DNA from: an uncultured Ruminococcus sp.
GTDB taxonomy: Bacteria; Bacillota; Clostridia; Lachnospirales; Lachnospiraceae
DNA length: 64,000 bases
NCBI GenBank assembly: GCA_946494335.1
Contig: CAMMBV010000002.1
Span: 80,100-144,099, forward strand
Direction: 5' to 3'
Shown here: one piece after another, positions 1-7,669 of the stretch
Layout: each line of letters begins with the position of its first letter
How positions within the stretch are numbered: position 1 is the stretch's first letter
Notes under the pieces: generated by a model
The model's input: the letters and a program-made list of their open reading frames with translations, nothing else
Database searches by the model: none
What the model was told of the DNA's origin: nothing
Program-made: the position numbers and the translations under genes

Positions 1-533
1 ATCCGCAGATGGGAAGCTCCCATAAGCCTGGCGCTTTTTACATAATCCATCTCCCGCTGTCTTAAAAACTCACTTCTGGTGATTCTGGCAAAACTTGGGA
101 TAAGTACTATGGCCAGGGCAAGAATTACATTATATTTGCCGGGTCCTAAAAGACTGATAAACACCAATGCCAGCAAAATGGGCGGAAAAGATACCACTGC
201 ATCGTTAAACCGCATGAGTACTTCATCCACCCAGCCGCCGAAATACCCGGTAAAGGCTCCGATAAAAATCCCGAGTCCTCCGCCCAGCGCCACCGTCGTC
301 AGCGCTACAAAAAATGTGGTTCCCGTCCCCTTCATCACTCTGCTGAGCATGTCTCTTCCGAAATGATCACAGCCAAACAGATGAGAAAGAGAAGGACCGG
401 CAAGCTTCGCCCCTCCGTCCATAGCGTCGGGATCATAAGGGGTAAAAAAGCATCCGATCAGCAAAAAGGCCAGCATGAAAAGGATAAGACCGGCTCCAAG
501 AATGAAATTATAGTTTCTTTTCTCTCTTTTCAT
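1..533 (-). CDS. Peptide/nickel ABC transporter permease, DppC/OppC type (3' part cut by window edge)
   Basis: This is the second inner-membrane permease of a dipeptide/oligopeptide-type ABC importer. Translating the minus strand from the ATG at 533 gives a basic N-terminus (MKREKRNYNF), a first membrane helix, the HLFGCDHFGRDMLSR segment typical of DppC-type permeases, and then helices with a GGWVDE loop and a LRQREMDYVKSAR stretch just before the edge. That last stretch is the start of the EAA loop that contacts the ATPase. A GAGGGAAGAG ribosome site sits just upstream of the ATG. The start lies 14 bases after the stop of the DppB-type permease, so the two are co-transcribed. The C-terminus and any ATPase genes lie outside the window. 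Family assignment is firm; the substrate is not. Confidence 0.9.
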   Translation of the reverse strand, partial: MKREKRNYNFILGAGLILFMLAFLLIGCFFTPYDPDAMDGGAKLAGPSLSHLFGCDHFGRDMLSRVMKGTGTTFFVALTTVALGGGLGIFIGAFTGYFGGWVDEVLMRFNDAVVSFPPILLALVFISLLGPGKYNVILALAIVLIPSFARITRSEFLRQREMDYVKSARLMGASHLR

Positions 534-546
534 CTTCTCTTCCCTC

Positions 547-1491
547 TCACTGCCTTACCCGGACTCTCGGGTCAATTCTGCCGTACAGGATATCCACAAG
601 GAAATTGACGACAATCACCAGCGACGCCACCAGTACAATGATTCCCAGAGTCACCGGGTAATCCCGGTTGGATATGGAAGCAATCAGAAGACTTCCCATC
701 CCCGGGATGGTGAAAACCTGCTCGATAACCATACTGTTGGCCACAATATCAGCGATGGTCATACCCCAGAAAGTAAGTACCGGAAGCATGGCATTTTTCA
801 GCACATGCCGGTACATCACCCTCCTCTGCCCGTTTCCTCTTGCGTAAGCCGTCCTTACATAGTCTTTTTCCAGTTGGCTCAGCACCGCGCTTCGCAGCAT
901 TTTTACCCCCATGGCGCATCTTGGCAGCGCAATTGCCGCACTGGGAGCGATCAGGTATCCCAAAAATCCGAAAAAGCTCTCAGAAACCGGCACGTAGGCC
1001 CCCGGGGTAAACCATTTCAAAACCAGTCCGAAAAGGAAAGTAATTAAAATTCCCAGGAAAAATCCCGGCACCGACATAACAATCTGATTCAGCACCATAA
1101 TCACTCTGTCCAGCCACTGCCCTTCGTGCTGCGCCGTAAAAATTCCCAGAGGGACGGACAACAGTAAAATAATCAGAAAGGCCATCACCGTAAGCGCTAT
1201 GGTAACAGGAATTTTATCCTGCAAAAGCTCCTGCACCGGCATGGAATAGCTGTAGGATTCTCCCATATCACCTGTAACAAAGTTTTTCAGCCAGTTCCCG
1301 TACTGTACCAGCACAGGCTTGTCCAGCCCCAGTTCCTTTTGAAGCATCTCCACCTGTTCCTTCGTCGCCTCCGTCCCAAGTCTGGATTTTGCCGCATCTC
1401 CCGGAATGATGGAAAAGGCAAGGAAGGAGAAAAAAGAGACAATTATCAACGTTATAATGAGAGTTCCTGTTTTTTTTAACAAATACTTCAT
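547..1491 (-). CDS. Peptide/nickel ABC transporter permease, DppB/OppB type
   Basis: First permease subunit of the importer, 314 residues, the usual length for the family. It has the family layout: an N-terminal helix (residues 9-30), a large extracytoplasmic region carrying the family-typical KELGLDKPVLVQYGNW segment, then five further helices. The cytoplasmic EAA-type loop (DYVRTAYARG, around residue 212) couples to the ATPase. It lies between the substrate-binding lipoprotein gene, 27 bases upstream, and the DppC-type permease, 14 bases downstream, all on the minus strand, so the three form one operon. The substrate could be peptides, nickel or another small ligand; nothing in the permease decides this. 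Confidence 0.93.
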   Translation of the reverse strand: MKYLLKKTGTLIITLIIVSFFSFLAFSIIPGDAAKSRLGTEATKEQVEMLQKELGLDKPVLVQYGNWLKNFVTGDMGESYSYSMPVQELLQDKIPVTIALTVMAFLIILLLSVPLGIFTAQHEGQWLDRVIMVLNQIVMSVPGFFLGILITFLFGLVLKWFTPGAYVPVSESFFGFLGYLIAPSAAIALPRCAMGVKMLRSAVLSQLEKDYVRTAYARGNGQRRVMYRHVLKNAMLPVLTFWGMTIADIVANSMVIEQVFTIPGMGSLLIASISNRDYPVTLGIIVLVASLVIVVNFLVDILYGRIDPRVRVRQ

Positions 1492-1518
1492 TTTCTTTTC
1501 TCCTCCTTACACCTTTTT

Positions 1519-3096
1519 CTATTCCGCTGTTTTATATACTTTTGCCATATCCAGAACATACAGGGGATAGAACACGTATCCGCCGTAGTTCTTTCTTAAA
1601 ACAACCTCGGAAGCCATATCCTGAATGTAGACGTTGGCTGCATCGTCAGCCAGCAGCGTTTCCATTTTCTTGTAAAGTTCAACCTGCTCTTCATCGTCCG
1701 TGCTTTTTCTGACCTGTTCATATAAGGCGTCGTATTCCGTGTTGCTGTAATTGATAAAGTTTTTTTCAGAATCCGAACTGAAACGCTCCAGAAGCGCCCT
1801 TCCGCTTAAGAATGAGGCGTCAAGTCCTACCACTGTAGACTGAAAATTCCTGTCCGTGTAGGTATCGCTCAGCCAGCTGTCCCATTCCACAAGCTGAATC
1901 TCGGCCTGCACTCCTACCTGCTTTAACTGCTCCACCAGTACCTGGGCCGCGTCAATATGCTGCTGATAATTATCCGGCACTGTGATGGTCATCTCAAAAC
2001 CGTCCGGATAACCTGCTTCCTTCAAAAGCTCCCTGGCCTTTTCAATATCCTGCGGATATTTGTCAGCCAGTTCCGGCATATAATATTTCTCAAAGGCCGG
2101 GAACATGCTGCTTCCCAGAATAGTTCCCTTTCCATCTGCAGTCATATCCAGAATTTCCTGTCTGTTCACCGCATAGCAGAGCGCCTGTCTTACCCTTACG
2201 TCATCGAAAGGTTTCTGTGCATTGTTCAGATACAGCGCCTGAACCAGGTTCATTCCGCCCTCATAGATTTCCAGATCCTGGTCATCCGCAAGCTGGGCAG
2301 ACTGTGTGGAATTGACTCTGGGATACATATCGATGGAACCGCCCTTTAACCCCGTTACAATGGCGTTGCTGTCGCCCACAATCTTAAAGGTCACTTCATC
2401 CAGGTAAGCCTGCTCTTCTGTATTCCAGTAATCCTCAAATTTCTCTATAACAATATTTTCCTGCGGGGAGCGCGATACATACTGGAATGGTCCTGTTCCC
2501 ACCGGATTCTTGTCCAGATCCTCACAGTGCTCAGGCACCACAGCAACGGTTAAGTAGGCAAGAAATTCCGTATCCGCTTCCTGCAGATAGATTTCCACTG
2601 TGGAATCATCCGGCGTCTCAACCTTTTCCACATTAGAAAACGCCGCTACTAATGGAGTACCATTTCCATTAATACCGGCGCATCGTTCAATCGAATATTT
2701 CACATCGTCTACGGTAACTTCCGTTCCATCGTGGAATTTCACATGCTCTCTGAGCTTAAAAGTATAGACTTTCCCATCATCTGATATACTGTGGCTTTCC
2801 GCTACCGCGTCCGTATAATTTCCCTCTGAATCTGGCTTCACCAGACCTTCGTAAATATTAAATAGGACTTCTTTCGTTCCTGCCGCAACTGCTTTGTGTG
2901 GGTCAAGACTATCCTCCAGATCCTGAGGAATTCCTACTACAATGGAACCTCCCATGGTTGGTTCCGCTTCTGTTTGCTGAGAACTGCTATTTTCCGGAGA
3001 TTCTTCTCCCTTCCCCTTATCGCCCTGGCATCCGCCAAGTACAACAGTGAGGGACACTGCTAAAAGCAGTATGCATAGTTTCTTTACGTTTACCAT
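1519..3096 (-). CDS. ABC transporter substrate-binding lipoprotein, SBP_bac_5 family
   Basis: Extracellular solute-binding lipoprotein of 525 residues, the family's normal length. The N-terminus is a type II signal peptide with lipobox LGGC (lipidated Cys at residue 23), followed by a low-complexity Ser/Glu/Gln linker. The mature part shows family-5 features: the SLDPHKAVAAGTKEVLFNIYEGL segment near the start (positions about 63-85), KFHDGTEVTVDDVKYSIER, and the FDDVRVRQALCYAVNR segment that marks peptide/nickel-binding proteins. It is the first gene of the minus-strand operon and has its own promoter. It probably binds peptides, but nickel-chelate or other ligands are possible. The neighbouring divergent C26 hydrolase hints at gamma-glutamyl compounds, which is inference only. 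Confidence 0.93.
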   Translation of the reverse strand: MVNVKKLCILLLAVSLTVVLGGCQGDKGKGEESPENSSSQQTEAEPTMGGSIVVGIPQDLEDSLDPHKAVAAGTKEVLFNIYEGLVKPDSEGNYTDAVAESHSISDDGKVYTFKLREHVKFHDGTEVTVDDVKYSIERCAGINGNGTPLVAAFSNVEKVETPDDSTVEIYLQEADTEFLAYLTVAVVPEHCEDLDKNPVGTGPFQYVSRSPQENIVIEKFEDYWNTEEQAYLDEVTFKIVGDSNAIVTGLKGGSIDMYPRVNSTQSAQLADDQDLEIYEGGMNLVQALYLNNAQKPFDDVRVRQALCYAVNRQEILDMTADGKGTILGSSMFPAFEKYYMPELADKYPQDIEKARELLKEAGYPDGFEMTITVPDNYQQHIDAAQVLVEQLKQVGVQAEIQLVEWDSWLSDTYTDRNFQSTVVGLDASFLSGRALLERFSSDSEKNFINYSNTEYDALYEQVRKSTDDEEQVELYKKMETLLADDAANVYIQDMASEVVLRKNYGGYVFYPLYVLDMAKVYKTAE

Positions 3097-3125
3097 AGAT
3101 TTTCTCCTTACATACCAACTCTCTC

Positions 3126-3155
3126 ATTATATAATTGTCAAAGCAATGGTAGCAA
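3126..3155 (-). promoter_or_regulatory. Promoter of the peptide-importer operon
   Basis: On the minus strand, TTGCTA (positions 3150-3155) and TATAAT (3126-3131) are separated by 18 bases. This is a good sigma-A-type match about 30 bases before the start of the binding-protein gene. A TTGACA lies between the two boxes but has no -10 at the proper distance. Confidence 0.55.
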
Positions 3156-3183
3156 ATTCCAGGTGAAAAAGCAAGTATCTTTT

Positions 3184-3204
3184 AGCGTACAAGGCAGCGT
3201 ACAA
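3184..3204. repeat. Short direct repeat AGCGTACAA x2 in a divergent control region
   Basis: AGCGTACAA occurs at 3184-3192 and again at 3196-3204, separated by GGC, so the period is 12 bases. The pair lies between the importer promoter and the promoter of the divergent amidotransferase gene. It could be a regulator-binding site, but no regulator gene is adjacent. Confidence 0.4.
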
Positions 3205-3220
3205 ACCTATGACAATTACG

Positions 3221-3249
3221 TTGCAAATCAGATTGTTTTAGGATATAAT
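3221..3249 (+). promoter_or_regulatory. Promoter of the C26 amidotransferase gene
   Basis: TTGCAA (3221-3226) and a perfect TATAAT (3244-3249) are separated by exactly 17 bases. This sigma-A-type promoter lies about 80 bases before the ATG at 3329. Confidence 0.7.
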
Positions 3250-3328
3250 GATCCAGGGCAAAGAAGTCTATCTGATTTCTTTGCCTCATTTTTTTGTAAG
3301 AAACACAAAAGAACGGGAGGAACAGATC

Positions 3329-4030
3329 ATGAGACGACCGGTAATCGGTATCATTCCGCTGGTAGATACAAAAAAAGACAGCTATTGGATGCTGCCTGGA
3401 TATATGGAAGGCATTCAAAAGGCCGGGGGAATCCCCTGTATGCTGCCCCTGACATCAGATGAGGAGATCCTGTCACAGATCGTATCCGAAACAGATGGAT
3501 TTTTATTTACAGGCGGCCAGGACGTGTCCCCGGAATTATATGGTGATAAAATATCCCCCCTGTGCGGCGAAGTATGTAAAAAAAGAGATGAGATGGAAAC
3601 GATACTGTTTCGCATGGCCTTTGCGCTAAATAAACCGCTTCTTGGAATATGCCGGGGCATACAGTTTATAAATGCAGTCATGGGCGGAACATTATATCAG
3701 GATTTGCCGACAGAGCATCCTTCCGATACAGAGCACCATCAATCCCCGCCCTATGACAGACCGGTACATTCAGTAAAACTGGTTCCCGACACTCCGCTGT
3801 ACCATATACTTCAGACGGAAACTTTGCAGGTAAACAGTTATCATCACCAGGCGATAAGACAGTCTGCCGCCGGATTGGCGGCAATGGCCTTTTCAGAAGA
3901 TGGTCTGATTGAAGCCGTATATGCCCCGGAAAAGAAATTTGTCTGGGCAGTACAATGGCATCCGGAATTTTCATATAAAAATGATCCATACAGCCAGAAA
4001 ATTTTCAAAGCTTTTGTCAGCGCAGGATGA
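3329..4030 (+). CDS. Gamma-glutamyl-gamma-aminobutyrate hydrolase family protein (peptidase C26, class I glutamine amidotransferase fold)
   Basis: Predicted cytoplasmic hydrolase of 233 residues related to PuuD, which cleaves gamma-glutamyl bonds. The nucleophile Cys108 lies in LLGICRGIQ, and the His-Glu pair of the triad is in VQWHPEF (His211, Glu213). The FTGGQDVSPELYG segment near residue 60 is typical of the C26 family. The ATG at 3329 is preferred over upstream in-frame starts because GGGAGG ends 8 bases before it and the conserved domain begins at once. It diverges from the peptide-importer operon. The exact substrate, such as a gamma-glutamyl amine or another gamma-glutamyl compound, is not shown by the sequence. 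Confidence 0.92.
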   Translation: MRRPVIGIIPLVDTKKDSYWMLPGYMEGIQKAGGIPCMLPLTSDEEILSQIVSETDGFLFTGGQDVSPELYGDKISPLCGEVCKKRDEMETILFRMAFALNKPLLGICRGIQFINAVMGGTLYQDLPTEHPSDTEHHQSPPYDRPVHSVKLVPDTPLYHILQTETLQVNSYHHQAIRQSAAGLAAMAFSEDGLIEAVYAPEKKFVWAVQWHPEFSYKNDPYSQKIFKAFVSAG

Positions 4031-4058
4031 TTATTCAACTAAGAAGGAGCATCGAATT

Positions 4059-4442
4059 TCATCGAGCCTGAACATTCGGAGCTTTTTTCTTCTTTCCCGA
4101 TGTCAACTCATAACTTAAATCTATAAGATTTTTAATCTCGCTGTCCGGTACACTGCCGTCCAGCCGTATAGTAAGCCATTTGTCCTTGTTCATGTGATAC
4201 GCCGGATGAAATCCTTCCCGCATTCGCAGCGAACTGCCAAGTATCGGATCGCATTTTACATTGAGTACCTCCACCATACCGGCACTGGAAAGTCCCAGTC
4301 TGCCCCGACTGACTTCCATGAGCAGACCATACCATTTCCTGTTATCCTCATGCCGGAGGACAGCACTGCTATCAGACCATGGGAAATCAGGATCTGTACT
4401 ATACCTTTTCTTTACATACTCAAATACTTCCTGCCTGTTCAC
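4059..4442 (-). CDS. MmcQ/YjbR family protein
   Basis: Small (127 residues) MmcQ/YjbR-family protein with a CyaY-like fold; some members bind DNA but the role is unsettled. Family marks are the N-terminal Asn-Arg-Gln-Glu-Val-Phe-Glu-Tyr-Val segment, the KWYGLLMEVSR strand, the NVKCDP motif followed by an acidic/aromatic stretch (YHMNKDKWLTIRLDG), and the C-terminal LIDLSYELT helix. The GTG at 4442 is preferred because AGAAAGGGGA lies just upstream and homologues begin here; an ATG at 4469 is possible but adds 9 atypical residues. It is a single gene, convergent with the amidotransferase. Confidence 0.8.
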   Translation of the reverse strand: MNRQEVFEYVKKRYSTDPDFPWSDSSAVLRHEDNRKWYGLLMEVSRGRLGLSSAGMVEVLNVKCDPILGSSLRMREGFHPAYHMNKDKWLTIRLDGSVPDSEIKNLIDLSYELTSGKKKKAPNVQAR

Positions 4443-4481
4443 TGAATCCCCTTTCTCTCCACCTATCAACTGAGATTCGAT

Positions 4482-5438
4482 TTATTGAACACTTTCCAAA
4501 TCAGAAAGTATTTCAATAGCAATTTCTTTTGCTTTTGTACTGGACACATCCTTGCCGTCTGTTTCTCCCAAATATACACAAAAGTATCTTCTTCCATTGG
4601 TTGTATCTGCAAAACCTGTAAACCATGCATCTACAACGACACCTTGTGATTTCCCAAGTCCTGTTTTCCCATAAACCAACATATCTCGGTCTTGCTGTTC
4701 TGATAAAAGCATGACTTGTTTCAGATTATTTTGAGTTTCCTTTGAATAGACCGAATACTCTCCGAAAATACGCTCAAGCACTTCAACCTGTTCTTTCGGA
4801 GATATTTTCAAAGATGATTCAAGCCAAAAACCTGTTAATGCTCTATTATTGTTATTTGTGTTCAAATACCCTTCCCAGTCAGAAATATCACAGTTCCCAT
4901 AATCAAGTTTCTTTAATTCTTGCTGCATCATATCTCTGCCAATTTCGTCAATAATTTCCCTATAATACCATACACAGGATGTCTGAAATGCATCTTCAAA
5001 ATTTATATCCCTATTCCATTTCTCATTCCAAAAAATTTCCCCACTCCATGTTCTGGTAGACTCATCTGGTATAATAACCTTATTTTCCAATGCAATTAGT
5101 GAAGAAATAATCTTAAATGTAGAACATGGCGACCGCTGAGTAAGAGCCATTTCCTGGTTGTATATTTGATAACTATTCTCAGATGGATTGTAGATAACAG
5201 CAGAACCGTTGATTCCATCGAAATAGCTTTCCCAGTTTACTTCTGTAATCACAACTTCTAAAACGCCCTCTTCCGGCTCTTCAGTCTCTATTTCTACTGT
5301 TTCTTCGTGCTGCACATCATATCTTACTTCTTCAGATACTTTTTGTTCTGATTTTGTTTCTGTTTTGTTCGAGCAGCCACTAAGCATAAATGATGATAGC
5401 AATAACATTATGATGACTTTTAGGGAATTATTTCGCAT
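4482..5438 (-). CDS. Class D beta-lactamase, membrane-anchored lipoprotein
   Basis: Serine beta-lactamase of 318 residues that should hydrolyse penicillin-type drugs outside the membrane. Every class D signature is present and in order: STFK with nucleophile Ser106 and the normally carboxylated Lys109, S-x-V at Ser154-Val156, YGN at 180-182, the WLE motif at 205-207, and KTG at 258-260. The N-terminus is a lipoprotein signal with lipobox LSGC (Cys22), followed by a Glu/Thr-rich linker to about residue 60. The ATG at 5438 is chosen because AGGAG lies 7 bases upstream and the signal peptide starts there. The sensor domain of BlaR1 also has this fold, but no BlaR1 membrane or peptidase part is present. 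The gene is A+T-rich and flanked by gene debris, suggesting acquisition. Confidence 0.9.
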   Translation of the reverse strand: MRNNSLKVIIMLLLSSFMLSGCSNKTETKSEQKVSEEVRYDVQHEETVEIETEEPEEGVLEVVITEVNWESYFDGINGSAVIYNPSENSYQIYNQEMALTQRSPCSTFKIISSLIALENKVIIPDESTRTWSGEIFWNEKWNRDINFEDAFQTSCVWYYREIIDEIGRDMMQQELKKLDYGNCDISDWEGYLNTNNNNRALTGFWLESSLKISPKEQVEVLERIFGEYSVYSKETQNNLKQVMLLSEQQDRDMLVYGKTGLGKSQGVVVDAWFTGFADTTNGRRYFCVYLGETDGKDVSSTKAKEIAIEILSDLESVQ

Positions 5439-5496
5439 GAATATTCTCCTATATAAACTCTCAAAAAATTCCGATTTGTCGTTTGCAACATCAAAA

Positions 5497-5625
5497 TTAT
5501 ACATCAATTATCCGTAAGTTTCCACACACAGTAATATCCTTTTTCTTGCCACAAACAGGACAGTAAATCCATTCTGGGTTGATACTTTTTACAGTTGTGT
5601 TTATATTAAAGTTTCTGTCCTGCAT
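5497..5625 (-). pseudogene. Remnant resembling a cysteine-rich KTR-type small protein
   Basis: A 42-codon stretch contains PEWIYCPVCGKK, which resembles the start of the small zinc-ribbon (KTR) proteins found near mobile elements. The second CxxC pair of that family is missing, and the frame ends at a stop soon after the first pair. I read it as a truncated remnant lying between the beta-lactamase and the old-yellow-enzyme remnant. The family match is tentative. Confidence 0.4.
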
Positions 5626-6140
5626 TGTTACTATCCTGCATTTTTTTGATTTGGCAGGTAATAATCTTATCTCCGAAAGAATTGCAGCAGCGATTACAAG
5701 AAACACACATCGCAGAACTTCTATCATTTTTCCAATGGTTAGGAAGATTTGGTTCTCTAACAAGTGGACGCCCAAAAGATACGGCAGATATTTTTGTTTC
5801 AGACAATGCTTTCTCAACCATATCGGGTGTACGATATCCGCAAACGCTTATAACAGGAATGGCTACTTGACAAGCAAGTTGTGAAGTATACTTTAAAAAA
5901 GGAGCTTCCCACGCTTTTCAAGCTCCTTGCAGACAAAAATAGATCCTTCCGGTTTGATAGATTTTTCATTCAAATCACTAAATGGAAATTTTACTCCTAT
6001 GATAAAGTCGTCTCCGACAGCGTGTCTGATTGCGTCATACACTTCAAATAAAATTCTGGCGCGATTTTCTATTTCATTTTTTATTATCAGCTTCGTACAG
6101 GAGGCTTTGCTTGCAATCTGCCGCCATTCGCATTTTAGAA
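5600..6140 (-). pseudogene. NADH:flavin oxidoreductase (old yellow enzyme family) pseudogene
   Basis: Pieces of an OYE-family gene can be read on the minus strand in different frames. The upstream piece (about 6090-5900) reads EIENRARILFEVYDAIRHAV followed by GDDFIIGVKFPFSD, which is the 'GG..ENR.R...EV..A.R' region of the family. The downstream piece (about 5870-5620) reads PVISVCGYRTPDMVEKAL, then SFGRPLVREPNLPN and CVSCNRCC, which are the FMN-binding 'GRP' loop and the Cys-rich segment. The N-terminal barrel is absent and the pieces are joined by a deletion or frameshift near 5890, so no full enzyme can be made. Confidence 0.75.
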
Positions 6141-6163
6141 CATTGGCCCAATGAAAAATTAAA

Positions 6164-6194
6164 TTCCCCGCCTTGCCTTAACAAAGCGGGGAAA
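6164..6194 (-). terminator. Terminator after the sucrose operon
   Basis: An inverted repeat with TTCCCCGC arms lies 10 to 40 bases downstream of the GH32 gene stop. On the minus strand it is followed by a T-rich tract (TTTAATTTTT). Confidence 0.75.
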
Positions 6195-6203
6195 ACATTT
6201 TCC

Positions 6204-7658
6204 TCAAAAGTATCCATCAACCGGTATCATCTCCAGCTCCAGTTTTTCTTTTTGTTTAAAAACAATTTCTCTTTCTTCCAATTCCAGATAAATTCTGGTG
6301 GTAAATACCAGTTCACCCTGATTGATAAAAATCTCTGCAATGGAACTGTCAAGAAGAATAAGTATCTCTTCTATCATCTCTTCCACCCGGCCGACTCTTT
6401 TTCCTCTTCCACCGCCGCATGGGGATGGTATTCCTTTCTGATTCAAAAAAGAAATTTCCGCCCGGTTCCCTTTTGTGGAAATTGTCAGGGCATTCTCGCC
6501 TTTTCCAATCTGAATCTTTCTCTTTTCTCCGTGGATTCCGGTAATTTTAGCTTTCAGACACTTGTTTGCCCAGCAAAATTTTTCCTGCTTAAGATCTACC
6601 TTTTCCCATGGCAGCTTTTCCAGTTCTCTGACCGGCATCCGGCAAAGCTTTCCATTGGAGAAAAACACCTCTCCGGGAATAGTCAGGCAATGCTGCCAGC
6701 CGTTTCTGACAGAAAGATTTTTATGAACCTCTGTCGTATCCGGCACGCCTGCCCAGCCTATCAGAATTCTTCTTCCATCCTGGGTTTCAAAGGTCTGGGG
6801 CGCATAGAAATCAAATCCCATATCCCATTCCCGAAAGGTCTGTATAAAATCCTCTTCCCCAAGGAACGCATAACCGGCCTGATAGACGTTCTGAAACTTT
6901 TCCTCCTGACTTTCCACTCCCTGAGGGCAAAAGGACAGAATCTTCCTGCCGTTCAGGCAGAAAATATCCGGGCATTCCCACATATAGCCAAAGGTTTTCT
7001 CCGGCACGATTTCACGATCCAGTCTCCAGTTTTTCTTATCCTCTGACACATAGAGCAGAATTCCGCCTTTATCCCTGCGTTTTCCCTGACTGTCCCAGGC
7101 TCTAGCCCTAGCACCCAGTACCATATAGTAACGGCCTTCTTCCGCCCACACTTTAGGATCCCGGATATGCTGAGTCATATCCTCAGGGTAATCCTCCATC
7201 CTCAGCAGAATGGTCTTCGCTGACATCTGCTGACCGTCTTCCGACTCCGTAAGGATCTGCGTACTGCTTCTGCCGGCATCGATATAATCATAATCTCCCG
7301 GCTTTTTCACATTTCCAGTATAAAAAAGATACATTTTATCCTGTTCAATCAGTGCGGAACCGGAATACACACCGTCCGCATCTTCAGGAATATCCGTAGT
7401 CAGCACCGGCTCCTGATATTCCCAGCGGAGCATATCTTTGCTTATACAGTGCCCCCAGTATCCCCCGCCCCCATTGACATTCAGCGGGGAATACTGGAAG
7501 TAAGCATGGAATTCTCCCTTAAACTGGCACAAACCGTTGGGATCATTCAGCCAGCCCACCGGGGGCATAATATGATATTGTGTCCGGAAAGGACAGTCTG
7601 ACACTGTCCTTCCCATTTTCTCTTCTGCTTCCCTTGCTTTCTGAAAACCATTTTCCAT
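6204..7658 (-). CDS. scrB: Sucrose-6-phosphate hydrolase, glycoside hydrolase family 32
   Basis: Cytoplasmic enzyme that would split phosphorylated sucrose delivered by the adjacent PTS transporter into glucose-6-phosphate and fructose. At 484 residues it is of normal ScrB length and has no signal peptide. The GH32 catalytic residues are clear: the nucleophile Asp39 in WLNDPNG, Asp167 in the RDP motif, and the acid/base Glu228 in ECPD. The C-terminal beta-sandwich (about residues 340-484) follows. It starts 11 bases after the PTS gene stop, so the two are one operon. A fructan or other beta-fructoside 6-phosphate is an alternative substrate, but the PTS pairing favours sucrose. Confidence 0.92.
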   Translation of the reverse strand: MENGFQKAREAEEKMGRTVSDCPFRTQYHIMPPVGWLNDPNGLCQFKGEFHAYFQYSPLNVNGGGGYWGHCISKDMLRWEYQEPVLTTDIPEDADGVYSGSALIEQDKMYLFYTGNVKKPGDYDYIDAGRSSTQILTESEDGQQMSAKTILLRMEDYPEDMTQHIRDPKVWAEEGRYYMVLGARARAWDSQGKRRDKGGILLYVSEDKKNWRLDREIVPEKTFGYMWECPDIFCLNGRKILSFCPQGVESQEEKFQNVYQAGYAFLGEEDFIQTFREWDMGFDFYAPQTFETQDGRRILIGWAGVPDTTEVHKNLSVRNGWQHCLTIPGEVFFSNGKLCRMPVRELEKLPWEKVDLKQEKFCWANKCLKAKITGIHGEKRKIQIGKGENALTISTKGNRAEISFLNQKGIPSPCGGGRGKRVGRVEEMIEEILILLDSSIAEIFINQGELVFTTRIYLELEEREIVFKQKEKLELEMIPVDGYF

Positions 7659-7669
7659 AGCTGTCCCTC

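Noticed and set aside
4482..5438. BlaR1-type sensor instead of beta-lactamase
   Set aside because: There is no zinc-protease or multi-helix membrane region, and the chain is a simple lipoprotein with class D motifs.
6030..7046. Long plus-strand frame of 338 codons
   Set aside because: It lies antisense to the GH32 gene, has no ribosome site or family features, and its composition is the mirror of the real gene.
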